This document shows positions 1 to 5,619 of a stretch of 13,461 nucleotides of DNA, one piece after another. How positions within the stretch are numbered: position 1 is the first letter of the stretch; every line of letters begins with the position of its first letter. This DNA is from an uncultured Mycoplasmatota bacterium (GTDB lineage Bacteria; Bacillota_I; Bacilli_A; RF39; UBA660), in assembly GCA_900549285.1 (NCBI GenBank), contig URNW01000025.1, forward strand, positions 1 through 13,461. Direction: 5' to 3'. The position numbers were made by a program, and so were the translations under genes. Below the pieces are notes generated by a model. The model saw only the letters and a list, made by a program, of their open reading frames with translations. It searched no databases and was not told where the DNA came from.

Positions 1-1
1 T

Positions 2-511
2 TATCATATTCCGGCGTTCAATGGTGCTTTTTTACCAATGGTTAAGCTATTGGAAGCGGTAGACGGTCGTGTTCCCAATTTTGCAGGTATTAAATATACT
101 TTTGAGAGTATGTATGAATATAACCAATGTCGTTTATATAAAAATGGAAAATTCGATATGCTGCATGGACAGGATGAGACAATTCTTCCTTGTCTGGCTA
201 TGGGAGGCGCTCAAGGTGGCATTGGAGGAACAACTAATTATAACGGTAAAGAATTGGTCGGTATTATTGAGGCTTGGGAGGCAGGTGATATAGAAACTGC
301 TCGCGAACGCCAAAACTTCTCACAAGAAGTAATAAACGTGATTTGTCATTTCCGTGGGAATATTGTCGGCGGAAAACGTATCATGAAGTTGATAGGGCTT
401 GATTTGGGCAAGAACCGTACTCCGTTTCAGAATATGACAGATGAGGAAGAAGCGCAGATGAAAGCGGAACTTGAAGCTATTCATTTTTTTGACCGATGCA
501 ATAAATTTTAA
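2..511 (+). CDS. nanL: N-acetylneuraminate lyase, C-terminal part (5' truncated by window edge)
   Basis: The frame is open from base 2, so the gene enters from the left and about the first 135 residues are missing. The visible part belongs to the DHDPS/NAL class I aldolase family, which cleaves sialic acid (Neu5Ac) to ManNAc and pyruvate in the cytoplasm. It opens with YHIPAFNG, matching the family's catalytic Tyr region. The Schiff-base lysine lies in GIKYT, with Lys encoded at 92-94. A glycine-rich stretch, GGAQGGIGGTTN, matches the substrate-proximal loop near the barrel end. The stop is followed after 11 nt by the epimerase gene, so the two are probably co-transcribed. This is the order of the Bacteroides fragilis nanL-nanE sialic acid locus. 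No Shine-Dalgarno site precedes the next gene, also Bacteroides-like. An internal ATG at 38 is not the real start. Confidence 0.93.
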   Translation, partial: YHIPAFNGAFLPMVKLLEAVDGRVPNFAGIKYTFESMYEYNQCRLYKNGKFDMLHGQDETILPCLAMGGAQGGIGGTTNYNGKELVGIIEAWEAGDIETARERQNFSQEVINVICHFRGNIVGGKRIMKLIGLDLGKNRTPFQNMTDEEEAQMKAELEAIHFFDRCNKF

Positions 512-522
512 AAACGCATAGC

Positions 523-1698
523 ATGAATACAACAGAATATTTGAGTAAGTGGGCTATATCATATAAAGACGATATAATAAATAATATTATGCCGTTTTGG
601 ATGAAGTATGGGTTAGATAGAGAACATGGAGGGGTGTATACATGCGTTAATCGTGACGGTAGTTTGATAGATACTACCAAGTCGGTTTGGTTTCAGGGAC
701 GTTTTGGATTTATAGCTGCATATGCATATAATAATATAGAAAAGAATCCTCAATGGCTGGCAGCCTCAAAAAGTTGTATTGATTTTATCGAAGCACATTG
801 TTTTGATACGGACGGACATATGTTTTTTGAAGTTACAGAAGACGGAAAGCCCTTGCGTAAACGCCGTTATGTGTTTTCTGAAGGTTTTGCTGCAATAGCA
901 ATGGCTGAGTATGCATTAGCAACAGGTGAAAAAGAATATGCGAAAAAAGCTTTGGATATATTTAAACGTACCTTGCATTTCCTGAATACTCCGGGATTTC
1001 TTGAGCCAAAATATTTGCCTACTCTGCCTTCAAGAGGTCATTCTATAACAATGATCTTGATTAACACGGCTTCTCGTATCCGTATGGTTATTGATGATCC
1101 GTCGTTGACAGAGCAGATAGATACTTCGATTGCAGCGTTACGTAAATATTTTATTCATCCGGAGTTTAAAGCTTTGCTTGAAATGGTGGGACCTGACGGT
1201 GAATTCATAGATACTTGTAACGGGCGCGTTATAAACCCGGGGCACTGTATTGAAACTGCGTGGTTTATCATGGAAGAAGCTAAATATCGTAATTGGGATA
1301 AGGACTTACTTCAGTTGGCTCTTCAGATTCTTGATTGGTCTTGGGAGTGGGGATGGGACAAGGAATTCGGAGGAATTATCAATTTCCGTGACTGTCGGAA
1401 TCTTCCTGTTCAGGACTATTCTCAGGATATGAAATTCTGGTGGCCGCAAACAGAAGCTATTATTGCCACTTTATATGCTTATCAGGCTACCGGAGATGAA
1501 AAATATCTTCAGATGCATCAACAGGTGAGTGATTGGGCTTATGCTCATTTCCCGGATAAGGAATATGGGGAATGGTATGGTTATCTTCATCGCGACGGTA
1601 CTGTGGCCCAACCCGCTAAGGGGAATCTTTTTAAAGGACCTTTCCATATACCTCGTATGATGATTCGTGGTTATATGCTTTGTAAAGAGCTTCTTTGA
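523..1698 (+). CDS. nanE: N-acylglucosamine (ManNAc) 2-epimerase, AGE/RenBP family
   Basis: The 391-residue length is typical of the AGE family, an (alpha/alpha)6-barrel enzyme interconverting ManNAc and GlcNAc. Conserved active-site segments are visible: PGHCIETAWF (His241, Glu244), KFWWPQTEA (Glu311) and KGPFHIPRM (His375), corresponding to the family's catalytic histidines and acid. In Bacteroides fragilis this type of epimerase replaces the ManNAc-6-P epimerase of enterobacteria: NanL yields ManNAc, NanE converts it to GlcNAc, and a ROK kinase phosphorylates it. Its position 11 nt behind the lyase gene supports that role. The ATG at 523 is the first in frame after the lyase stop. No AGGAGG-like site precedes it, as is normal in Bacteroidetes. 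GC content and codon use match the lyase and differ sharply from everything right of 2.6 kb. Confidence 0.93.
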   Translation: MNTTEYLSKWAISYKDDIINNIMPFWMKYGLDREHGGVYTCVNRDGSLIDTTKSVWFQGRFGFIAAYAYNNIEKNPQWLAASKSCIDFIEAHCFDTDGHMFFEVTEDGKPLRKRRYVFSEGFAAIAMAEYALATGEKEYAKKALDIFKRTLHFLNTPGFLEPKYLPTLPSRGHSITMILINTASRIRMVIDDPSLTEQIDTSIAALRKYFIHPEFKALLEMVGPDGEFIDTCNGRVINPGHCIETAWFIMEEAKYRNWDKDLLQLALQILDWSWEWGWDKEFGGIINFRDCRNLPVQDYSQDMKFWWPQTEAIIATLYAYQATGDEKYLQMHQQVSDWAYAHFPDKEYGEWYGYLHRDGTVAQPAKGNLFKGPFHIPRMMIRGYMLCKELL

Positions 1699-1785
1699 GA
1701 TATCACTGTTGATAGTTAAAGATACTTTTATTTAGTAAAGCACGTAGAGAAGCCGGCAAGATAAAAGTCTGCAAGTATATATGAA

Positions 1786-1823
1786 GCGTAACGCAGATGA
1801 TGTTCAGGTGTTGTCAGTTACGC
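1786..1823. repeat. 7-bp inverted repeat GCGTAAC/GTTACGC
   Basis: GCGTAAC (1786-1792) and GTTACGC (1817-1823) are perfect inverted arms separated by 24 nt, between nanE and its probable terminator. Both arms are followed by CAGA, so the unit is also a near direct repeat. It could be an RNA hairpin or a small operator. No function can be assigned. Confidence 0.4.
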
Positions 1824-1842
1824 AGAATTTGACAAGAAACCG

Positions 1843-1900
1843 CCAGTGCTGAATTCAACCCCTTATTTTGGATTCATCACTGGTAAGGTTTTCTTTTTTT
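1843..1900 (+). terminator. Probable intrinsic terminator after nanE
   Basis: CCAGTG (1843-1848) pairs with CACTGG (1878-1883). After one mismatch the stem continues with TGAAT (1850-1854) against ATTCA (1872-1876). A T-rich tract follows from about 1888 to 1900. It lies 145 nt after the nanE stop on the coding strand, so it probably ends the nan transcript. Confidence 0.65.
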
Positions 1901-1982
1901 GAAAAACATTCATTTCTTCACTTTTCCCTGTTTGTCTGTGTTAGTGGATAAAGGATGGGGTGCGAGGAGTTCACTTCCATTT

Positions 1983-2038
1983 TTCATTATAGCAAGTCTT
2001 TATTTCATTATAGTAAATCTGAATATGCTTATAGCATA
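1983..2038. repeat. 17-bp direct repeat plus adjacent TATGC palindrome
   Basis: TTCATTATAGCAAGTCT (1983-1999) recurs with two changes at 2004-2020, a 21-nt period of about two helical turns. It is followed at once by the perfect 5-bp inverted repeat TATGC-TTATA-GCATA (2024-2038). The arrangement resembles a cluster of protein-binding sites, but no gene starts close by on either strand. Confidence 0.45.
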
Positions 2039-2099
2039 AATTATACTCATCGCGTATATTTTTCCTTCTTGTAGTTGAAACAAACTTCTAGGATTTTAT

Positions 2100-2156
2100 A
2101 AAGCACTGCTTTAAGTAGGCAAAAGCTATGCTTTACACCTCCTAAAGCATTGCTTT
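2100..2156. repeat. Three AAAGC-NNN-GCTTT palindromes at exact 22-bp period
   Basis: Thirteen-base palindromes with identical 5-bp arms and variable 3-nt centres occur at 2100-2112 (centre ACT), 2122-2134 (TAT) and 2144-2156 (ATT). Starts are exactly 22 bp apart and the 9-nt spacers are unrelated. Conserved arms with free centres and spacers suggest a selected motif, such as a multi-site operator or a short interspersed palindromic element. The units are too short and the spacers too small for CRISPR. Confidence 0.55.
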
Positions 2157-2498
2157 AGATTTCTCAAAACGATGTGATATATAGGTATGGTGAAGGAGGT
2201 CTGAACAAATTTATTGGAGTTGTAGTTAACAAACATGAGCAAACGTTTGAAGTAATCGTCCTGGGGCTCAATAATTGTCGGGGACTTAAAGAATCCGTAC
2301 CATTTGTGATACCTGTTGCTGTTACACTTATATAGATGACTCTGTTTTGCTTATGCAATCTGTCATTATACCGGTAATTGATTTTGGTTCTACAACAACC
2401 CCTAGAGAATTGAATAAGTGTGGTGTTGTCAATAAATAAATGCCTGTTTTTATAAGTATTATTGGTGAATGAATAGATAGTGGTTACAAGTGAATGCA
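2157..2498. other. Bacteroides-side stretch with no recognisable gene
   Basis: Open frames exist on both strands but none can be identified. On the minus strand a 111-codon frame runs 2499-2164. On the plus strand a frame with more protein-like composition (residues such as GGLNKFIGVVVN, then VPFVIPVAVTLI) runs from about 2158 to a TAG near 2332 without a clear start. Neither has a ribosome site or a known motif. The stretch may be a decayed gene, possibly a mobile-element remnant, or simply non-coding. Only the composition, which matches the nan genes, is certain. Confidence 0.35.
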
Positions 2499-2517
2499 TA
2501 AGTTCAATTAGAACTTA
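2499..2517. repeat. Perfect 7-bp inverted repeat TAAGTTC-AATTA-GAACTTA
   Basis: The arms are 2499-2505 and 2511-2517 with a 5-nt loop. This is the last distinct structure on the Bacteroides-like side before the composition change. No T-run follows, so it is not a typical terminator. It could be a binding site or the end of a small element. Confidence 0.4.
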
Positions 2518-2559
2518 GTTGAGTTATTTATTCATATTTTCTTCTATCTTATAGAGGAT

Positions 2560-2650
2560 TTAGATATAAATCACCGATATGTATATCTTAAATCGCTGCA
2601 AATATATTTATATTATTAATATCTGCAAAGTATTTAATAAATTATTTATA
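2560..2650. other. Junction between Bacteroides-like and low-GC Firmicute-like DNA
   Basis: Left of this zone the DNA has mixed base composition and Bacteroides-type genes. Right of it AT content jumps and stays high to the window end. The first gene on the right (ylbJ-like) lacks its N-terminal region, and its in-frame upstream sequence hits a TAA at 2567-2569. Homology to the family becomes recognisable only from roughly 2,620 on. No integrase, transposase, tRNA or flanking target duplication is visible, so the junction looks like a contig misjoin more than an insertion. The exact base cannot be fixed by eye. Confidence 0.7.
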
Positions 2651-3334
2651 AAAGTATTCCATACAAATGGATTAGGGGCTTATGTATTTATAATGAGTCT
2701 AATTAGTGGAACTCCAAGCAATGCCTATATTTTAAAAGAACTAGTTATAAATAACAAATTAAGTAGCGAAGAAGCTAGTCACTTTTTAATGTTTACTTAT
2801 TTTTCTAATCCTCTTTTTTTAATTGTAATGCTATCAACAATATTTCCTTATAATACAACTATAAAAATTATTATAATCCATTATATTTCTAATTTACTAA
2901 TTGCATTTCTAATGAGAAAAAAAGCACCTAAAATTACAAATATTAACTTACAAAAAGAAAAAAATTCATCTAAAAATATTTTAATCAAAAGTATCAATAA
3001 AAGTATGAATACCCTTCTCATGATTTTAGGTTCAATTATTTTTTATATGCTTCTAACTTACATAGTTACCTTTCCAATTCTAAAAAATCATTTATTAAAA
3101 ACCATTCTATCTGGATTTTTAGAAATTACAAATGGCCTAAATAATCTAATTTATTTAGAAACGTATAGTAAAATAAAAGAAATCATAGCTATCTCTATCA
3201 TTTCTTTTGGAGGATTAAGTATCCATACTCAAATAAAATCTATTTTAGAAGATACCAAAATAAATTATTCAAGCTTTTTAAAAGGAAGAATCATACATGT
3301 AATAGTAAGTATTTGTATACTGGCTTTTATTTAA
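2579..3334 (+). CDS. ylbJ: YlbJ-like membrane protein, N-terminally truncated (nucleoside-recognition/Gate family)
   Basis: The protein has 251 residues against about 400 for YlbJ, an integral membrane protein needed for sporulation in B. subtilis. The recognisable part begins near residue 25 with NGLGAYVF, followed by the family signature SLISGTPSNAYILKEL and then EASHFLMF and NPLFLIV, matching the GxPxGA...L...E...L...GPLF pattern of Gate-type membrane proteins. Several hydrophobic segments follow (about 55-72, 83-93, 140-165, 200-212, 238-251). The first 25 residues are low-complexity and probably out-of-family sequence created at the junction, so the ATG at 2579 is unlikely to be the native start; no ribosome site precedes it. 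The gene converges on the prepilin operon, and the two stop codons overlap by 4 nt. Function as YlbJ is inferred from family resemblance only. Confidence 0.6.
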   Translation: MYILNRCKYIYIINICKVFNKLFIKVFHTNGLGAYVFIMSLISGTPSNAYILKELVINNKLSSEEASHFLMFTYFSNPLFLIVMLSTIFPYNTTIKIIIIHYISNLLIAFLMRKKAPKITNINLQKEKNSSKNILIKSINKSMNTLLMILGSIIFYMLLTYIVTFPILKNHLLKTILSGFLEITNGLNNLIYLETYSKIKEIIAISIISFGGLSIHTQIKSILEDTKINYSSFLKGRIIHVIVSICILAFI

Positions 3335-3840
3335 CAAGCATAAGAAGTAGGATAATTGGTATTTTCTTTTTTAATTCCCAAATAAGTAAAAGTTAAATCA
3401 TCATGATCAGTAGTATTTACTCCATCAATTAATACAGGTATCACAAGTGTAATTAAATAATAATCATTTTCTAATTCAGTATATTTATAGTAAACACATA
3501 AATCATAAGTAGCATTCTTGCTCTTTAGTAAATAATTCTCATCATCATAAATAATACCACTAGAAGAAACAATAATCTGTTTTAATTCATCTAACTGTAA
3601 ATCTATAATAAGAGTATCCTGCTCTTTTTTGATTTCTAAACCATTTAAATGATAATCTAAAAAATCTTGTTCTATTTTTTTTATAATCTCCGTCCGCGTT
3701 ATTTCATCTTCACTGGCATAACTAGTATCATGATTAATCACTTCTAAAGATGTCATTACTTTAAGAAGCAATAAAAGAACTATTGAAACCAAAGCAATAC
3801 TAATAAGCAACTCTAAAATTGTAAATCCTCTACGATTCAT
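3331..3840 (-). CDS. Type IV prepilin-like protein (minor pseudopilin/ComG-type)
   Basis: The 169-residue protein begins MNRRG|FTILELLIS, a class III prepilin leader: a short basic leader, Gly before the cleavage site, Phe+1 and Glu+5. A single hydrophobic helix extends to about residue 30. The rest is a soluble domain with a sharp N-terminal helix (about 35-60) and predicted beta strands, ending NYPTSYAC. Such proteins are processed by prepilin peptidase and join type IV or competence pseudopili at the membrane. The start is supported by GGAGTGG a few nt upstream. The start codon overlaps the end of the preceding prepilin gene by 11 nt, so the two are translationally coupled. No prepilin peptidase, ATPase or platform gene is in the window, so assignment to a competence or pilus system is open. 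Confidence 0.75.
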   Translation of the reverse strand: MNRRGFTILELLISIALVSIVLLLLLKVMTSLEVINHDTSYASEDEITRTEIIKKIEQDFLDYHLNGLEIKKEQDTLIIDLQLDELKQIIVSSSGIIYDDENYLLKSKNATYDLCVYYKYTELENDYYLITLVIPVLIDGVNTTDHDDLTFTYLGIKKENTNYPTSYAC

Positions 3841-4291
3841 ATCTTACCACTCCAATACTAGCATACTGATATGTTTGATCTACCAAAAATTCCCCTACTA
3901 ACCAATAATCAAAGTTCTCATTGTTGGATAAAGATTTCAAATACTGATTAAAAGAACTAGAATAATTCTCCTCATTGTAATTTTTAAGACCATACTTCAC
4001 CAAATATAAATGTTCTAAAGAAAACTCTTTTAAAAGAGAAGAACAACTATTAAAAGTAAAATCATCACAAGAAAGTAAAACAATATCTCCTTCTAAATGA
4101 TTAGATAAACCATTTAGTTCTAAATATTCTTTTAAATAAAACATTTTATAAATATCACTAGCATCATCATATAGTATATTTTTCTTAGTATTATCAATCA
4201 TACTAGTAAAAGTTCCATATAAAAGAAGCAATGATACTGTAACAAAAGTAATCACAATAATAGTTTCCAAAAGAGCAAATCCCCGCTTCAT
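3830..4291 (-). CDS. Type IV prepilin-like protein (minor pseudopilin)
   Basis: From the ATG at 4291 the protein has 153 residues and begins MKRG|FALLETIIVIT, a class III prepilin signal with Gly-1, Phe+1 and Glu+5, then one hydrophobic helix to about residue 27. The C-terminal domain has two cysteines close together (SCDDFTFNSC) that could form a disulfide. A GTG nine bases upstream is in frame, but AAGGTG followed by 5 nt favours the ATG. The gene starts 5 nt after the dedA stop and overlaps the next prepilin gene by 11 nt. Two unlike prepilins in tandem suggest minor pilins of one machine, probably a priming complex, but no partner genes are visible. Sequence beyond the N-terminus is not recognisable. 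Confidence 0.72.
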   Translation of the reverse strand: MKRGFALLETIIVITFVTVSLLLLYGTFTSMIDNTKKNILYDDASDIYKMFYLKEYLELNGLSNHLEGDIVLLSCDDFTFNSCSSLLKEFSLEHLYLVKYGLKNYNEENYSSSFNQYLKSLSNNENFDYWLVGEFLVDQTYQYASIGVVRYES

Positions 4292-4296
4292 TCTTC

Positions 4297-4923
4297 TCAC
4301 CTTCTTTTCTTATTTTTATGAAGTCTTCTATAATAAAAAATACTGACAAAAATAATAGCTAAAATAACCAGAATGATAAGCACAATATGAGAAAACTCAT
4401 TAAAAAAATCAAGAATAGCATCCCAGTTACTGCCTAACTTAACTCCCATAATGGTCAAAATAGAATTCCAAATAAGTGAACCAAAAATAGTATAAACTAA
4501 AAACTGAATCATTGGCATTTCACTCATACCAGCAGGAATACTAATTAAACTACGAACAACAGGAATAAATCTGCAAAAGAAAACAGCTTTATTTCCTTTT
4601 TTATCAAACCAACAATCTGCCGCTTCAATATCATTTGGCTTTAACCTAAGAATTTTCCCCACTTTTCCTGAAACAATTTTCTTTAATCTCTCTTTATTTA
4701 AAATTTTACCAATATAATATAAAATAATTGCTCCAAGTAAAGAACCCAAAGTAGCAACTAAAATAACTCCCACAATGGAAAGCTTGGTAAATGTAGTCAT
4801 AAATCCGCCAAATAGCAATATTACTTCTGAAGGAATGGGTGGAAATATATTTTCAATAGCAATAAGGAAGAAAATTCCCAAATAGCCATACTGTTCCATT
4901 ATAGATAAAATAAATTGTTCCAT
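4297..4923 (-). CDS. dedA: DedA/SNARE-associated (VTT domain) membrane protein
   Basis: From the ATG at 4923 the protein has 208 residues, normal for bacterial DedA proteins, which are polytopic inner-membrane proteins implicated in lipid-carrier (for example undecaprenyl phosphate) or phospholipid translocation. Family hallmarks are GYLGIFFLIAIENIFPPIPSE near residue 15-35, with the acidic IENIFPPIPSE segment, and the FCRFIPVVRSLISIPAG motif in the second half (F/G-R-x-x-P-x-x-R). An upstream ATG at 4974 would add 17 residues unlike the family. AGAGG precedes the 4923 start at proper spacing and the promoter lies between the two ATGs, so the shorter form is chosen. It is the first gene of an operon with the two prepilins; why they are linked is unclear. 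Confidence 0.85.
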   Translation of the reverse strand: MEQFILSIMEQYGYLGIFFLIAIENIFPPIPSEVILLFGGFMTTFTKLSIVGVILVATLGSLLGAIILYYIGKILNKERLKKIVSGKVGKILRLKPNDIEAADCWFDKKGNKAVFFCRFIPVVRSLISIPAGMSEMPMIQFLVYTIFGSLIWNSILTIMGVKLGSNWDAILDFFNEFSHIVLIILVILAIIFVSIFYYRRLHKNKKRR

Positions 4924-4942
4924 ATCTAAACCTCTTATAATC

Positions 4943-4970
4943 AGTATAACATAATTAAATATACATGCAA
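4943..4970 (-). promoter_or_regulatory. Promoter of dedA-prepilin operon
   Basis: Reading the minus strand, TTGCAT (4970-4965), a 16-nt spacer and TATACT (4948-4943) form a sigma-A-type promoter, with an extended -10 TG one base upstream of the hexamer. It lies 19 nt before the dedA ATG and directly after the terminator of the neighbouring repeat unit. Confidence 0.65.
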
Positions 4971-4972
4971 AC

Positions 4973-5021
4973 AAAAAGATGTTGCAGTAGTGTTAAACAC
5001 AAAGCTTAAAACGTCAACATC
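4973..5021 (-). terminator. Intrinsic terminator of repeat unit A
   Basis: On the minus strand GATGTTG (complement of 5021-5015) pairs with CAACATC (complement of 4984-4978) and is followed by TTTTT (4977-4973). An inner inverted pair, TGTT/AACA around 4990-5000, can extend the fold. The sequence inside the loop differs from unit B while the outer stem and T-run are conserved. Confidence 0.6.
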
Positions 5022-5094
5022 ATCTATTTAGGTTTCCCCATGGCAAGTCTTGTATCCTAATGCTTTTTTATTTAGCCTTAACCAAATACTAAGT

Positions 5095-5226
5095 TTAAAA
5101 GGATATTGGGCGCACACCTCGCGTGTTATTCACGTTGTTGTTGCTGAGGTTGCCATCCGAATTCACACGGAACACGTTAGCATTACTGCCGTTAAAGTTA
5201 TACGGAGACATAACAAACAGTCCCAT
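5095..5226 (-). CDS. Short C-terminal domain cassette A (43 aa), orphan fragment of FISUMP/DUF6273-like tail
   Basis: The frame from the ATG at 5226 encodes 43 residues beginning MGLFVMSPYNF and ending NTRGVRPISF. It aligns with the end of the large protein at 12699-13461, where WTMSPRL...SNGNVGNGYVNSSNGIRPVINL occurs, so it corresponds to the last part of that domain without the rest. The Asn/Gly-rich core resembles the variable C-terminal lectin-like tails seen in phage and surface proteins, some of which are targets of diversity-generating retroelements. No clear ribosome site precedes either ATG (5226 or 5211), so expression is doubtful. It may be a silent donor cassette, a decayed gene end, or part of a non-coding RNA. 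Confidence 0.4.
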   Translation of the reverse strand: MGLFVMSPYNFNGSNANVFRVNSDGNLSNNNVNNTRGVRPISF

Positions 5227-5258
5227 AAAATAGACTAACCAATAAAATTATAGCATAT

Positions 5259-5307
5259 AAAAAGATGTTGTCATAGTCCCAAGTTCAAGACTTAAAACAT
5301 CAACATC
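5259..5307 (-). terminator. Intrinsic terminator of repeat unit B
   Basis: On the minus strand GATGTTG (5307-5301) pairs with CAACATC (5270-5264), followed by TTTTT (5263-5259). An inner stem AAGT-TCAAG-ACTT (5281-5293) replaces the different inner pairing of unit A, so the inner stem varies in sequence while hairpin-forming ability is kept. Confidence 0.6.
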
Positions 5308-5380
5308 ATTTATTTAGGTTTCCCTGTGGCGAGTCTTGTATCCTAATGCTTTTTTATTTAGCCTTGACCAAATAATAAGT

Positions 5381-5497
5381 TTAAAAGGATATTGGGCGCA
5401 CACCATTCGTGTTATTCACCCAGTTGTTATTGAGGTTGCCATTCGAATTCACATAGAACACGTTAGCCCAGCCATCAGAATCAGCATTATACGGAGA
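5381..5497 (-). pseudogene. C-terminal domain cassette B, no start codon (gene fragment)
   Basis: On the minus strand the frame reads SPYNADSDGWANVF, then YVNSNGNLNNNWVNNTNG, then VRPISF and a TAA stop. An in-frame TAG (5500-5498) directly precedes it where unit A has ATG, and there is no start codon, so it cannot be made as it stands. Compared with cassette A it has one more codon in the SPY...AN loop and five changed codons later on, with all codons between them identical to the base. It is homologous to the tail of the protein at 12699-13461. Confidence 0.55.
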
Positions 5498-5569
5498 CTA
5501 ACACAAGCCCAGTTAATTAGACTAACCAATAAAATTATATCACCATTTTAATATTTTGATAAGAAAGAA

Positions 5570-5614
5570 TTTACTAATTCATATCATACATGTTATAATG
5601 ATTTCTAGGAAGTG
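5570..5614 (+). promoter_or_regulatory. Promoter and ribosome site of trmB
   Basis: TTTACT (5570-5575), an 18-nt spacer and a perfect TATAAT (5594-5599) with extended TG (5591-5592) form the promoter. AGGAAGTG (5607-5614) lies 5 nt before the ATG at 5620, leaving a very short leader. Confidence 0.75.
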
Positions 5615-5619
5615 ATTTT

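Larger units (their letters stand above)
4973..5252 (-). repeat. Tandem repeat unit A (about 280 bp): C-terminal domain cassette plus tail and terminator
   Basis: This unit aligns end to end with 5259-5540; only 6 bp separate the two. Read on the minus strand it holds, in order, a boundary sequence shared with unit B, a short frame ending GVRPISF, about 75 nt of strongly conserved non-coding tail, and a hairpin terminator. The tails differ at only a handful of positions, whereas the reading frame has a burst of differences confined to a few codons. The coding core uses GC-rich codons (GGC, CTC, GTG, CGC) unlike the AT-rich genes on both sides, which hints at a foreign, perhaps phage, origin. 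Confidence 0.85.
5259..5540 (-). repeat. Tandem repeat unit B (about 280 bp), partner of 4973-5252
   Basis: The architecture is that of unit A: boundary sequence (GACTAACCAATAAAATTATA, 5521-5540), frame ending GVRPISF, conserved tail, and a minus-strand hairpin with T-run at its left end. It lies immediately upstream, in minus-strand sense, of unit A. The right edge at about 5540 is some 30 bp from the -35 of trmB, which reads the other way. Confidence 0.85.

Noticed and set aside
320..680. Minus-strand open frames opposite nanL and nanE
   Set aside because: They are antisense shadows of two strongly supported genes, with no ribosome sites or motifs.
2100..2156. CRISPR-like array of short repeats with spacers
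   Set aside because: Units are only 13 bp palindromes, spacers 9 bp, three copies, and no cas gene; dimensions do not fit CRISPR.
2500..2650. Integration site of a mobile element at the composition break
   Set aside because: No integrase, transposase, tRNA end or flanking direct repeat is visible; a truncated gene at the break fits a misjoin better.
4924..4974. Longer dedA start at 4974
   Set aside because: The extra 17 residues do not match the family, the promoter -10 and -35 lie within this stretch, and a ribosome site precedes the ATG at 4923.
5050..5551. Plus-strand open frames of 62 and 71 codons in the two repeat units
   Set aside because: They are duplicated only because the units are; the minus-strand frame shows homology to a real protein and codon-confined variation, while the plus frames have no start context or known motif.
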